A stretch of DNA of 64,000 bases from Jaapia argillacea MUCL 33604 (Eukaryota; Basidiomycota; Agaricomycetes; Jaapiales; Jaapiaceae): assembly GCA_000697665.1 (NCBI GenBank), contig KL197712.1, positions 629,412 through 693,411 of the forward strand, given 5' to 3'. Below are positions 1-12,295 of this stretch, one piece after another; the stretch's first letter is position 1; each line of letters starts with the position of its first letter. The position numbers were made by a program, and so were the translations under genes. The notes below the pieces were generated by a model. The model did no database searches and was not told the origin of the DNA. It was given only the letters and a program-made list of their open reading frames with translations.

Positions 1-200
1 AGCAGCAGAAACCATGCATGCCCTGATATGCGGAACAATAGCAGGTTACGGTATAAATCCTAGCATTGTGAAGCTCATACTCCATTGTGCACACATACCC
101 CAGAGCACTGGACTCTAAGAGCCTCTAGCCAACCAACCTGCTGTCCTTCGAATTCGCTCTCATCAGCCCCACCACCGCACTCATACCCCCATCTTTCACC

Positions 201-629
201 ATGATGAACCAAGGGTCTTTTGCCGTTGCGATTGTCCAACGCAAAGTTATGATCGTCCAAGGTGAATTCATCATATCTTTTCCCCACTTACACGTAACTT
301 ACCTCAATCTCTTGTCAGCGACGAGGACACATGGTCCCCAGGATCGATGGTTGGATGTGAATACCTACATACCATTCGGCGAGAGAATTTTCCTCCCATC
401 CAACGTACCACAAGCTCGCATATCATCTTCCGATATCCTCACCATTTTCCCTTCCTCCGACGTCTTCGACATGCCTGCTGCGGGTGAGATGCTAGAGGTA
501 CCGCCCAAAGCATTTGCAGAGTTCATCGAGCTCAGCTCCCGGAACCAGAAACGTTATGAGAACCTGTGGAAAGCCTACAAAGTTGACACTTCGAAGCCTC
601 GTTGGTGGAAGGTGTCGGTGATTGCTTAG
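201..629 (+). CDS. Unrecognised protein, possibly 5'-truncated
   Basis: An open frame starts at two adjacent ATGs and ends at TAG 627-629, giving about 142 residues if unspliced. A good candidate intron (262-318, 57 nt, GTGAAT...GTCAG) is a multiple of three, so the frame stays open with or without splicing. The spliced version removes an odd hydrophobic stretch and joins to a segment beginning ATRTHGPQDRW. The C-terminal half (PPKAFAEFIELSSRN onward, ending PRWWKVSVIA) has protein-like composition, with no domain I can name and no signal peptide or membrane segment. It may be the last exons of a longer gene that begins left of the window. Function unknown. Confidence 0.45.
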   Translation: MMNQGSFAVAIVQRKVMIVQGEFIISFPHLHVTYLNLLSATRTHGPQDRWLDVNTYIPFGERIFLPSNVPQARISSSDILTIFPSSDVFDMPAAGEMLEVPPKAFAEFIELSSRNQKRYENLWKAYKVDTSKPRWWKVSVIA

Positions 630-973
630 CCTTTCGGAATCTCCTTCCCTCGAATTCCGCACCTTCATGCCACCTATGTATCGATAGTATCCCGTTATTG
701 TATTTTTATATGCTTCTGTAGCCGTCTTGTCGACACCCACTTTCTCGTATTGTATCCATGCAGTGCTGTATGCCATTAACCAATCATACCAATACCATGT
801 CCTATTCTCATACAACATAGGGCCTGACGTTCAATATTCAATAAATAGGAGTAAAGCCAACGGGAATATACAAGAACCACCAGATCTGTAGGGAAGGACG
901 AAGCGAGGAAGGCCCGTATGCTAGGCTGCCGGAGAAGCATCTGGGTCCCTATACACCTGTGAAGAGACTCCTG
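630..973. other. Intergenic, convergent 3' ends
   Basis: No gene seen. This 344-nt stretch lies between the end of the plus-strand unknown gene and the end of BRN1 on the minus strand. It is AT-richer than the flanks and should hold both 3' UTRs. No structured RNA was recognised. Confidence 0.5.
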
Positions 974-3920
974 TCAGCGGAAGTATGGGGAGGGGTGAAA
1001 GTTGTAGAGACGAGCCTTCAAATCCCAGATTTCTCCAATCTTCGTATCTTCACTTGGCTCTTCAGGGACAGCCTCCATCCACCTATCCTTGCCAACCTCG
1101 AGCTTCAGCCCTTGTTCGTTGGCGAGATGTAATAAGCAGATGAAGCAGAAACTCGTGCTAATTTCGTCCATCTTATCCTTGGGGTACGAGTTCCGCAGTC
1201 CAGAGATAACCGAGCTGAAAACTCGAGCTTCGGAAGGATCTGTCAAATGTGCATCGTCATCCAAGTCCTAAAGTACGATCAAGGTGAGCGGCGTTCAGGA
1301 TCGTCCGACCAACAACTACATACCATGGAATCGTCCTTATCGACTCGCTCATTGGAAGGGGGAACTGTAATTTTTAGCCCCTTCCAAATATTTTCCTTCA
1401 GTCTCCGGACGTCGACACGTTTCGCCCGTTTAGCGTAGTTGACGGTTTCGGGTCTGACCCGACGAGTTTGACCCTCTGTGGCAGCGAGGAGGTCCTGCTC
1501 GCCAGGTTCCATATCGGCTGCGCCCATCCCATCACCTTCGTACCCATCGTCAAAGCCCGGCCCGTCGTCATCGTCGTCGTGGAAGAATTGTGTATTGAAT
1601 GGAATTGCACCCCCATTCGCTGCTTGGGTTACGAGGGATCAGCTGAGACTTTATGTTGATGGGGGAATAGACACCCACTGTCGTCACCTTCCTCATCATC
1701 CCCCCGACCTGCGGCTTGGTCCGCAGCCGCTTGGGCCCAGAAATTCTCGTCGATATCGCCATCCCGAGTATCGTCCAACCTGGCGCGGTGGCCACGCATC
1801 TTCAACTAAACAAGGAGCCGGAATTAAACGAGGATCGGCACGAGATACGAGGAACTTACTGAGAATTTGGGCTTCAAGAACAGGGTCACCAGTTGTCGAC
1901 TGGAGAAGTGCATGTCGTCGGGGAGTGTATGATCGTCCCTCTTCTCCCTCTCTCTTGACTTCTTGGATTTACTCCCCTTCTTCGACGATGAACTACCTTT
2001 GGGTAGCGACGTCCTTGGGAGATTGATGCCGGCCCTCCGAGTGACTGGCGCAAATAGCTCCTTGGTCCGTTCCTTCAAGTCCTTCTCAATAGGCGTCAAA
2101 AAGTCGATCTTGAAGGCTTCCTTCTTCTCCTTCTTCGCTTTTGGAGCAGCTTGCTCCGCATCCGCTACGGAGGGACATTAGAAACACAAGGCGAAATCTA
2201 TTCAGTACAGGACTCACGACGTCGAACAACCTTTCTCAGTTTCCAATGCTCCGGTCCAGCCCAATTCTTGAGGAAGGTCTGGTCAAAATAATCCATCATC
2301 CCTTCTCCATCGGCGTCAGTCATGGCCATGATCAAATCTCGCTCATTGGGAGCTCGACGAGGATCAAACGGAACAAAGCCACCTCGTGGTGGGCCATCGA
2401 TGTTTTCCCCGCCCATATGGTCTCCTCCATCCCCTTGATCGAAATTATCGGGGGTACCAAAGTCGTCGCCTACAGCTTGGTCACCCTGGAAGAAGTCTTC
2501 GGCTCCAGCCTGGTCGTGGTCGAACATGGGGACATCGCCGTCGGCATCCCCGCCAAATCCACCTGGTTCATTGTCGTCGTCGTCGTCGGCGTGATGGGTG
2601 TTGTCCTGGAAGAACGTCGTGTCGTCGAAAGAAAATGTTTCTTTGGAGAAGGAAAATCCTGACAGGGAGTACGATATTGCTCTCTCGTCAAGGATTTCAA
2701 GGTTAGGTAGGAATTCCTCTAGTTTGGTGGGTTCAGAATTGGTTGCGAGAACGGGGAAACTGCGGACGTACTCCTCAAGTGGCTCAAATCAACCTCGTCT
2801 TCTGGCTCAAGCGTATCCTCATCTTCATCATCACCCGCTTTACCCATCGAGTCACTCGCATCGAAAACAACCCGCAAACAACCGTCGCTCCCCATACCCA
2901 AGCTCAAATGGTTCATGAGCAAACCTTGGGCACCACCCTCATCAAAATCCGCGCACGTCTTTTTGAACAGGGGATCGACACTAAATTCCAAGTCAAGTTT
3001 CTTGCTTCTCAACTGTGCAGCATTCTTGGCTAATGTTGATTCCGGCCTGTGCGCCTTGGTCTTTTTCCGTGGTTGAGAGGGATCTTGAGAGTCGGGATTA
3101 TCGGATTGGCCCTCTTCCTCGTCGTCCCCCCGGCCTTCGTTCGCAAGATTGCTGAGGAGCTTTCCCGTCTCGGTACCCACACTGTCAACACGACTCGTCC
3201 AGATCTTGACGCAACCGTCCAGTGTACAGGAAGCTCGTTGGAAGTTGATCGAGTTGTCCGTCGTGTTTCGGAGTAATGACATGTCATGGAAGTAGTCGAT
3301 TAAAGCAAAATTCCATGAGTTGGCAGCGTTGATTTTCTGGAGCAAGTGATCAGCACAAACTCCATAATAGGAGTAGGAGATAAGCATTTGCAATAAGGGG
3401 AAACAGACGGTTCAACCAATGTCTAGGCATTCCCCCCCAAAGCACGCAGACCAGTCAGGGGTGAAAGACTCACATTGTCCGTAGCCATCTTCATCCATTC
3501 CTCAAAGTTGGAGCTCATCACATCAAGCGGAACGTTAACCGCAGGAATCTGAGCAACAGAGGCCAGCCGCTGAGGAGGTCCATTCCCTCTTCGTCCTTCC
3601 TCCCCCTCCCCTACCATCCCATCCGAAGACGGGCCCGCATCCGCATTCTCCTCCATCTCGTAAACAACCTTCGCACTCTTCCTCCTCCTCCTCTTCTCGG
3701 CAGTATCGTCATTAATGTTCACACTCTTGAGCGGAGCACGACCAGTATCAGAGACAAAGCTACTGTGGTCATTGTCAGGGTTGTAGGCCTCGCTGAGCCG
3801 CTTCTTGAGATTTGGTCGTTGAGGTTTCGGAGTGTCGGGTTCGGTTTCTTCGCCAGAGTCAGAGTCGGCGTAGAGGGATTTCTGTGAGGTGCTGGCTTTG
3901 GCCGAGCGAGGAGGACCCAT
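974..3920 (-). CDS. BRN1: Condensin complex subunit 2 (CAP-H / Barren / Brn1)
   Basis: The kleisin subunit of condensin, which bridges the SMC2 and SMC4 heads to compact mitotic chromosomes in the nucleus. The first exon (from ATG 3920 to about 3475) is a charged tail ending in EEWMKMATDN. The second exon carries the family signature: KINAANSWNFALIDYFHD, then NFQRASCTLDGCVKIW and SRVDSVGTETGKLLSNLA. A middle region holds acidic stretches (EDEDTLEPEDEVDLSHL). The C-terminal exon carries ISTSFCFICLLHLANEQGL and KIGEIWDLKARLYNF, which match the winged-helix end of kleisins. Several short introns separate the blocks. The ATG at 3920 opens the first long exon and has no nearby upstream competitor. 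Length fits the family, about 800-900 residues. Identification is strong; the central exon borders are less certain. Confidence 0.92.
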
Positions 3921-4085
3921 GGTCGTGGTTCAGAGCAAACAATCAAGGGTGACGAGGCGTGACGCGACGCGTTTCAACGTCACGTGTCGGACGCGCCTTG
4001 CTGATTGCCTCACGCAAGCCTCACGGTCTCCTCAAATTAGAATCCCAGTCAACAGTCTCCAACGATTGGTAGGGCTAGTACACTA

Positions 4086-6158
4086 CTATCTTGAAGCAGG
4101 TCTTTCCCTCAGCGTCCCGTCCGTATCCCACGTCCACATCGGCTTAATTTCTTCTACAACCGCCTGATTCTCAGCATTCCCATGCAGTAAGTTCCGCAAA
4201 GCCAAGATCGCATGCTCCCGCAAAACTAACAACAAACCCACCAATCAGTAACCCATCATCCTAACCATCGCAACTCAAAAATTCACTCACATGGGTTCCG
4301 TTCATCCATCACACACATATTCATCATAATCGGTACACCACCACATCCTCGGATTCGATCTTGCACTGTCTTGTTATCGTGGCACAGGACACCCAGCAGC
4401 CGGACCAAGTCCCGTTTCACATACTGAAATCCAGTCGAATCTGGGGTTTCATCCAAAGTCTGCCCAGGAATGGAGGGTACCGCTTTGCCGAAATTGATTC
4501 TAGGGAGAAAGGTATCCAGCAACCCAAGAGTCGCTGACCACCCCAGATATGTCAAGATCATCACAACCTCGGAAAGATAGTGTGAAAGACGAACATATGA
4601 CACTCTCGACCAAACCCTGCCCTTCGGCCGAAATCTTACCGTCGAGCAAAGCTGTGACGGATTCATACTGCGGCGCAGCGCGATGCTCTGCAACTTGCAG
4701 TGCGACGCTCACAAGGCATTGAGAAAGGAGCACTAGAGCTTCGCACACTTTGGGAAGTACCAGATCGAGTTCATTCCGAGTTGTTACTGGCGCCGGTTGA
4801 CCATCATGACTCGGAGATCCGATGAACTTTTCGATGGCACGCTGTGTATAGGAAGATAGGGTGAAGAAGGTCGAGATTGTGAATGGGGTCAACCCGCCGA
4901 TGGTCTCAGTTGACAATGCGCCGGAAGGTGGGGATTGCAAATAGGAGTCCTGCACTTTAAGCAGGGTGGTTTGATGTGGGGCGATAACTTCACCCTCACT
5001 GAAGGAACACAGTCAATGTGAAGAGTCAAAGGAATCCACTAAAACTCACATTGCGAGGTTCGCATAGAGATCGGGAAAGTAACCTGCTTCGAGCAGTCGC
5101 ACAAATACATGATAACTGGTTGAGGGAGATCAATCTCGACGGAGTCAAAGGGAATCAGAGCACGAACCCCATTTCAAAAGTCTTTGGGACAATCGTGTCA
5201 TCTTCCGCCTCGAATGAGGAGTTGATCCGTTCAAATATCGTCTTGCATATTCGGGTTCCAACCGGGTTTGAAGCCAGCATGCCACTATCAATGGGAGGGG
5301 TCGAGATCAGCACCCCATATCGACGAGCAGGTCACTGGACCTTCTACGATTGTTTCCATGAATACAGTTCAGGACCAGGACCAAAGTCGACACTACACTC
5401 CCGTCGTCTGGCGAGGCAAGTAATCGTCTATACTGGGCGCACGATCATCAAGTACACCCACGGAGAGCAACAGGAACGGAACATACATCAGGATGTTTTG
5501 TTCCTCAGGTAAACCGATGTACAAATCCCAAAGTTGGGACACGAGTGTCTCGTTCGCGGTGACCATGTTCGAGAGAGTCTGAGCCAGCATTCGCGTGACG
5601 GCGAATGCTGGGAACGATATCAACAGCGGTAAGAATCAGAGGTGAACAGAACAGACGATCTTCGTGCTGAATAACCGAGAAGGACGTGTAATGGTGGATC
5701 AATCTTCTTATATCCGGTTCATTCTCACTATCGAAGCATACAGGTAAACCACTGTACATACAGGGTAGCACTCCCACTCACAAGGCCAAGAGTTGGTTGT
5801 GAGGAATACCAGCAACGAAGTTCCGAGTGAATTTTGCCAAGCTCCAGCATAGATCTTGAATAGCGCGACTGGCATCGGGCTCAGCAAGCAGCTGCTGGTC
5901 CACGATCTTCTGCCAAAGTCGCCGGAGAGGGGGATATATTGAAGGTGAACATTCCCCCACCTGACCCCTTGCTTGATCATTGAGCAAGAGGATCACAGGA
6001 GGGACGTGAGATGCGGCATACCTCAGCTCTTCACTTTTTGCGAGATCGGATGAGAATTCGTCCAAGGTTTGTTTCAGGGAGTAAAGCCTGGGGAGACCCA
6101 CAACTTCAAAGTCGTTGCATGCATTGCAAAAACGGACATTTGTGTCTGATCTGGCCAT
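4086..6158 (-). CDS. Ataxin-10 homologue (ARM-like, Atx10 C-terminal domain)
   Basis: The C-terminal exons carry the ataxin-10 domain: FQYVKRDLVRLLGVLCHDN, DRIRGCGGVPIMMNMC and VMDERNPC, then across a short intron REHAILALRNLLHGNAENQ, ending DGTLRERPASR and a stop at 4086-4088. Ataxin-10 proteins (yeast relative Ctr86) are cytoplasmic helical-repeat proteins linked to cytokinesis and signalling; the exact role here is inferred. Upstream exons are leucine-rich and helical, as in ARM repeats. I chose ATG 6158 (MARSDTNVRF); an in-frame ATG at 6257 would add 33 residues but lies within about 60 nt of the U2 gene, close to its TATA box. Many short introns; the middle exons are the least certain part. 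Confidence 0.85.
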
Positions 6159-6292
6159 TGGAGAGCCAGGAGCAAGAGTAGATAAGGAGCACCTTCCTAC
6201 ACAAGATTGATCTCTGCGCCCACAACGGCTCCTGTGTTTGGCGCAGATTGTGACCAAACAACGCGGTGGTCCGTGCGCCCTCTCTGTGGCAG

Positions 6293-6299
6293 TATATAA
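6293..6299 (+). promoter_or_regulatory. TATA box of the U2 snRNA gene
   Basis: TATATAA lies about 25 nt ahead of the inferred U2 5' end, as in a core promoter. It also lies between U2 and the divergent ataxin-10 gene, so it could serve either or both. Confidence 0.6.
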
Positions 6300-6318
6300 G
6301 CTCGTCGCGGACGTTGTG

Positions 6319-6508
6319 AATCCTCACCACTCTGGCCTTTTGGCTTAGATCAAGTGTAGTATCTGTTCTTAATAGTTTAACCACTATTATGAGGGCACCG
6401 CCCTCATTTATGGTTATCTAATTTTTGCCGCCCTTGTTCCTTGAGCTCTGCTTGCAACTCGGGGACGCGATGACCTTGCTACTGCACTACTGGCTTGCGT
6501 CGTCGGGG
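6319..6508 (+). ncRNA. U2: U2 spliceosomal snRNA
   Basis: The RNA core of the U2 snRNP, which pairs with intron branch points. The sequence from 6336 on reads CCTTTTGGCTTAGATCAAG and continues through GTGTAGTATCTGTTCTT, as in yeast and other U2 RNAs. The branch-point recognition element GTAGTA is at 6356-6361. Stem-loop II follows (CTATTATGAGGGCACCGCCC region). The Sm site AATTTTTG is at 6420-6427. A 3' hairpin (GACGCGATGACC paired with GGCTTGCGTC) matches stem-loop IV. The 5' end (about 6316-6321) and 3' end (about 6505-6510) are estimates. No protein frame overlaps it, and a TATA box sits upstream. The call rests on recalled family sequence and structure; I could not align it. Confidence 0.93.
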
Positions 6509-7077
6509 GATCTCTCCTTTCTTTTCACTGCTTGTCTGTCCGGCGTCATTCGACGTTGAGTGCATTCAGTGAATAGAATTTGGGGTAGATTGGTGGTTAT
6601 GATGGATATGTTACATTTGTCTGTATAGTTGTTGATTGGAGAAGTGTTGTGGGCACCACGCTCATCGGGGGAACGTTTGAGCCTTTGCTTTGACACTGAT
6701 GTTCTGTTTGAATTGTCGCCCCAACTGGTCTGCCCTGTTAACTACCCTGATATATACTCTGCTGCAAGACTGGCGGTTGAATGGGATCTCGGGTATGCAT
6801 ATGTCGCATTAGCAAGGCGCGGGAGCCAGTCCTCGCTGCGGGAGGTGGAGGTTGGCTCAACTTTTAAGGTGGAGAACACTTCCAGTGGTTGACCCGACTT
6901 GTCGGAATCAGCGACCTTGGACGCAGTGGGTCGATGACCAGCGGTACTGCATCTAGGAATCTATCCGATATACACATGCAGTCAACTCCAATGGTAATGA
7001 TTATTGTTGGGGGTACCGATACAATTGTAGGTCTATGGTGGTTGCACAAACAAGATAAATACAGGAATGCAAGACGA
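6509..7077. other. Gene-free stretch between U2 and POL3
   Basis: About 570 nt between the 3' end of U2 and the POL3 stop. The open frames are short, on both strands, and look like chance. I see no RNA gene or repeat. It should hold the U2 3'-end signal and the POL3 3' UTR. Confidence 0.5.
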
Positions 7078-10000
7078 TCACCAATCTTCGTCATGGAATC
7101 GTTGAAGGACGGTCTCAGAGTCCTCGACATCCTTCTGGGCTTTCTTCCTCATGTAGAAGATGGGGCAATCTTTACTCGTGCACAAGACGTCCTGGTACCA
7201 GGCTAAATCATCGAAATCAAGAAAACGACGGTCAATGAACAACGAACCTGGTGGAGGGACCCTTGACAACGTTGGCATTGCGTCCACAGTCGAGAGAATC
7301 GGACTTGCAGTTCCGAGGTACTCAACACCTTGCCCAATACGGTTCAAACCTATGCGTTCTGTCGAATAATTGAAGAGCTCACCTGCTTTTGATATAATTC
7401 CCCCAATCTGGGTCGACAATTATTACACACGGCGCCGTCTATTCGGAGGGGTACAGCGTCAGAATGACCAAGGTCAGAGCATGTCACATTGAAACGCACT
7501 TTTCACGCTGTTATTTACCCGGAGTGCGGTCTTACAGCCCAAGCAGGTGATGGTCTTGACGGCAAACTTCATCAGACCACCCACGGTAGGTGTAGCGATT
7601 TGGATCGCCCTAGTATGACCACCGGACACTGAAATCTGGTCAGTGATGAGCTCAACCAGGAGATACAGAAGCCTACGGAGTGACGACGCCTTTTCCCCGA
7701 GGATAGGCTCGAAGATCCTCATCAGCGGCTTTGAAAGCTGATTCTCGAGGTAATATTTGGTGTCGATAGGTATGTTGTTCTCCAGGACATAAAGGGGATC
7801 CTCCGACTTTTCATATGCGGCAGCACCTAGCGACGTCGTCAGTCTCTGTAGCGCCGCAGACGATGCTCCGTGTTAAGGGTTTACCTTTGATGCCTTTAAT
7901 AATCACATAAGCGACACGGTCACCCATGCTGGGTGCGGAACCTGGTGGAGAGGAGTTAGAGGAGTGAATGGGAACGCAGAAAATGAGGGCTGACCAGCGT
8001 CACGCTGTTTCATCCGTTCGGCCAATTCTACATGAGCTTGTTTCGCAGCGTAATCTAGCGAAGGAATGAGCATCGATGTGAAGGCGATGCTGCCAGGATC
8101 TACTCACCCTCGCCAGCCTTCGCCAGAGCCTTTGTGATGACAAGTTGGGACATGTCGACCTTGTTCTGTAAGAGGTCCGAGATTGTTTGCTTCACATACC
8201 TAAAGGAACGATGAGTATGGGCATGATATTCCTGACTGACATACTCACTCTTCAGCCCCCTTAACGTCACGGTCAATCAACATTTTATGCAGACAGGTCT
8301 CAATAACGGTGGATACGAGACGACAATTGTCCCGCCGCACAGTCTGCATCGAGATGGAGATTAGCCATAGGACACATCCGGAAGGAGTTACTGACCTCGA
8401 TACCCTTGGAATCCATCTTGTCATATTTCTCCGCTTTCGTCCAATATAACCCAGCGTATCTCTTCTTGTTAATGAGAAGGTACGGGAAATAGACCTTTTC
8501 GAACTCCAACTTGATTGGTTTGACGAACTTCGCGGTAACAAGATCAGCTGCCTCAGCACCTAGGAGCAAAGGCTCATGAGCATCGCCTTCTATGAACAAG
8601 GACAAGACAGTTACCCAGTGCCATCACTGTTTGCAAATCTGGAGGGCCAAATTTGACCATCACGGAATCGGTGTCGCCGTAGATGACTTTTGCATTATGG
8701 GTATGCCCATTCGCGACGGAATACTCGGCCTCAACTTCCTGGAGAGAAAACTTCATTGAGGGCTGAGCGCTCGTAGGTGAACAATGGGTCTACCAACCTG
8801 CTTAGTCTTCTCGATCATTTGCCTTCCGTATGCTGTCACGCTGGAGGATATGGCTAGACAAGGCAGCTTTCCAACGGTGGCACCGGTGAAACCATACACG
8901 GAATTGGCGCTGATCTGAAGGCAACGCTGTCAGAACGAGGGGCAACACTAAAAGACGTCCTTTACCTTCAAGGCGAGCTGTCTGCCATCGAGAACAGCCC
9001 TCTTGAATGGGTCCTTCTCGCTCTTCAAATCGGCTTTTGCTCGTTTACGCGCAGCAATCAGGTCTTCTAAAACGCTGGGTAAGAGACCCTTACGCTTGGA
9101 AGACTTGACGAAGAAGTCTGCAAGGCAAGTCAAACACGTTGGACATCGTGGAGAACAAGGAATAAGCCTTGCCGTTGTTCGGTGTCTGAATGTAGTCGAC
9201 ATCCTTCGTGAGGTTGAGCCGGTCAATTGTGCCCCTGTCCAACAAGGTAGTATAACACAGATTATGTGCCATCATAATCGATGGGTATAGAGAGCTGAAA
9301 TCGAGGGTGGCAATGGGTACATCGTAGTATCCCTTCTCCGGTTCAATGACGGTGGCGCCCTCGTATTGGTCGTCGGTTCCTGGGGAAATCAGATCAGTAA
9401 CAGAAGGATTAAATGGAGTCTCGACGCAGACACACCTTCTCCTTTCAAAGATGGGATCACATAACCCTCGTCGTTCGCTCGGCGGAAGAGCTGAGACAAA
9501 ACTTTGATCGATTGACCACGAGAAAGCAGGTAGTTGAATGGGACACCGGTTACACGAGCCATCTCAGTAAGATTGACGAAACACATCAGCTTGTCCAATA
9601 ATCGTTGCGGGAGATAAGCGTCCTGTTGGGACTCAGTCAACAGGTCAGAGAAAGACGGCGGGAGACATACCTTGAGACAGTACACTGCCAGACGCCTCCT
9701 AGATTCCGGTGTGCCATTTTGCAACTCTGTGATCACCGAATGATGGACATCCTCTTTTTGTTCGCCGAGGAACTGGGCGCAAACGGAGTTAAGAGTATAG
9801 CTTCTCAGCTTGTACTCTCGCTGCATGAACTGAAGCAGGTCGATCTGCAGCCGCCCATCCATTGCAGTCTCTTTGGAGTCTCGCTGGCCATAAGCTTTTG
9901 AAGAGAAATGGGTGTCCTTGGTCTGAGTCTTCACATCTAGGAAGCAAAGGTTCATGGGCAAACGAAACCTAGGGCGCAAAGCAGTGGAGGCAACTGACTT

Positions 10001-11674
10001 GGCAGTCTACCAAAGTATGGGAACTTGGTGGCCTTGATCGCTTTTGCACGGTCAAGTAGATATGGCAAATCGAAGTTCGCAATGTTGTAACCGACGACAA
10101 CATCAGGATCGACTTCTTCGACGAAGTCTCTCCAAGCCTGGAGCATCTTTCCCTCCTCTTCGAAGGAAATGACTTGAGAACCAACGATATTGGCACATGA
10201 ATTCAAAGTGAAAACGTTGCGAACGAAAGGTTTACTCTCGCCTGGGGGAATGTTGAGCTAATGAGACGAGTACCGGAGTTGGTTTTGGGAGCATACCTTG
10301 ACGAGTCACCATGTTAGCAATCTGAATAACAGGATCCACATCCGCTTCGGGGAAGATGCCTTTACGGCCAGCACATTCAATATCAAAACTAAGAATCCTC
10401 AGGGGGGCCAATCGAGACCAAGCACCCTCCGGAGGATGTGAGATGAAACTATCGTATCTATGAAAATTAGGTGAATGTTTAGCACTGTGATGGGTGAGCG
10501 AGAGGATCCATCATACCGCATCGAGATCTCAATTTGGCAGTTTGATTTTTTGGCTTTGCCAGACAGAACGTGGTACTTGCCAGCTGGAACTTCTATCCAG
10601 TTCATACCAACAACCTGCTCGTGAAGTATTTGGAGAGGTTCGGCGTGGAGGGTAAAATGACGAACCTTAGTGTCAATCATATAACGGAGGGTGAAAACGA
10701 TGTTGCTCTCGTAGGTGGCGACAACTCCTGGGAACAGATCTCGGAAGTTACATTCACCTCTCTCGAAGATGCGTAATCATCACAGAACAGAGAAGATAAG
10801 AGGTCTTGCATGTCGTCAAGTGCAGGATAACTCATCTCGAACTTTGGGGAGCGTCTTTGGGTCGACGACGGTGATCTTCAAGAAAAGAACCCAATCGTCT
10901 CCCCGGTACCCCCATAGGCTGCGCTTTTTCATCATCTCAATCTTTTTGACACCGTTGACTTGATTCTGGAGGAATGGAATGCATCAACATTTAGGGCCGG
11001 AGGCCAGAATCATCAAATAGGCAAACTGACATCCAAATGATTCAAGAAGGGCTCGACATCGTCATTCCCAAATCCTCGAGGTGCAGCAATATAGAAGTAT
11101 GGCAGAAAGTCGGTAACATGAGCGAGTACGCTGTGTCCGCTCTAATGACAGTGAGGTCATATAGAAGGAGGTGATGGAAAAGTACGGACCTCTGTAACAC
11201 CAAACATTCGGAGCGTGACACCAGTCTCATAGGAATCTTCGACATCAATCTGTTGGAAGACTGGACAAAACCATCTATTCAGCTCCGTCGAATGGAATAC
11301 CAACGGAGGAGAGCGCGCACCGAGGTTGTCCTTTTTTTCGTTCAAGGGAGACAAAGGGGGACGCGCCCAGCTGTCCGCACCACCTTCAACATCTGAGCAT
11401 ACGAAATGAGCATTACAGGTGGCAGGAAAGTAAGTTGGCTTGAGCGTACCTGTGCGATCTCCCGATTCTTCCTTCAGCCTCTCAAGGACATCTGCAAATG
11501 AGGACTCCGATTGTAGCCCTTGGGAGCCATTAGGTGCCGTACTGCCAATCTTTCTCTTCTTCGCAGCAGGCTCTCCACTTGAAAACTGTTCAGCTATGAT
11601 TCTAGCCACAACTGACAAGCCACCTACCGGCCATTTGGTAGGTTTTGTCTCGTCGAAAGTGTAGGACCCGCCAT
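7078..11674 (-). CDS. POL3: DNA polymerase delta catalytic subunit (POLD1/Pol3)
   Basis: Family-B replicative polymerase with 3'-5' proofreading, nuclear. Motifs in order: a nuclear-signal-like AAKKRKIG near the N terminus; Exo [11 protein letters not shown] (near 10.38 kb); Exo [15 protein letters not shown] (near 10.08 kb); motif [15 protein letters not shown] (near 9.28 kb); motif [16 protein letters not shown] (near 8.9 kb); motif [10 protein letters not shown] (near 8.68 kb); [10 protein letters not shown] (near 8.46 kb). The C-terminal zinc modules follow: CysA from CLGC and CNNC, CysB from CQRC and CTSKDC. The stop is at 7078-7080. The start is inferred as ATG 11674 ([10 protein letters not shown]) joined by a 50-nt intron to the GEPAAKKRK exon, because the longer frame beginning at 11618 has no ATG there. 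Many short introns. Length is near the usual 1,050-1,100 residues. Confidence 0.95.
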
Positions 11675-12295
11675 TGAGAGGGATGAATCAGCTTATTCGC
11701 GTATTTGACAGTCGCAGGCACCAAGAAGGAGATGAGATTCAGTGCAGACCCTGCCAGTGGTGGTCGTGGACGCGAAGGTGATGGCACTGACATATCTGTG
11801 ACCAACGCGGTCGTGACCATGACCGACCGTCACGACTCGTCACACCTGATGGGGCGCTTTGGACGGAGTCCACTAGAGTCCACTTGAAGTACTCGCTCGC
11901 CCAAGGGGAGCGATGACGGGGAGGAAGTATGCGATAAGCGCTAGCTAGCTAGCTAGCTTGATCTCTCTCAGTTCTCGGCGCTCAGCCCGTAATGTCTCTG
12001 ATGTTATGTATCATCATCAATCGATACGGAGAATATCAACTATGTAACACGATCCGCACTTCGACAATGTTCCACTCAGAAGGTGGCAACTCAGTTCAGC
12101 ACAGTTGCGAGGTACATAAGAGGGATGGTGACTACTCCATCATTATTTCCACGTCGTGGAGTCTTTGGATCCGATCTTTGTCGCTGACACTTCAATATTG
12201 TGATCATCCACAAGAGGCTGCAGTAACGGCAAATTCCTGGGCGGAGGGAGGTCCGCGGTGGGAATACCAGCAACGAACAGATCTAGATCCCACGA
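11675..12295. other. Intergenic region upstream of POL3
   Basis: About 620 nt holding the POL3 promoter and the 3' flank of the next minus-strand gene. Apart from a short CTAG microsatellite (11941-11958) I see no gene, RNA or long repeat. Confidence 0.5.
11941..11958. repeat. (CTAG)4 microsatellite
   Basis: Four and a half tandem copies of the self-complementary tetranucleotide CTAG, about 270 nt upstream of the POL3 start. CTAG runs are palindromic and can form a small hairpin. No function is implied. Confidence 0.85.

Noticed and set aside
5018-5512. 164-codon plus-strand frame
   Set aside because: Lies opposite the ataxin-10 exons, shows no family-like sequence and crosses the other strand's introns; a shadow frame.
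11618-11674. Alternative polymerase delta start at 11618
   Set aside because: The codon there is TTG, not ATG; a start at 11674 with a 50-nt intron is better supported.
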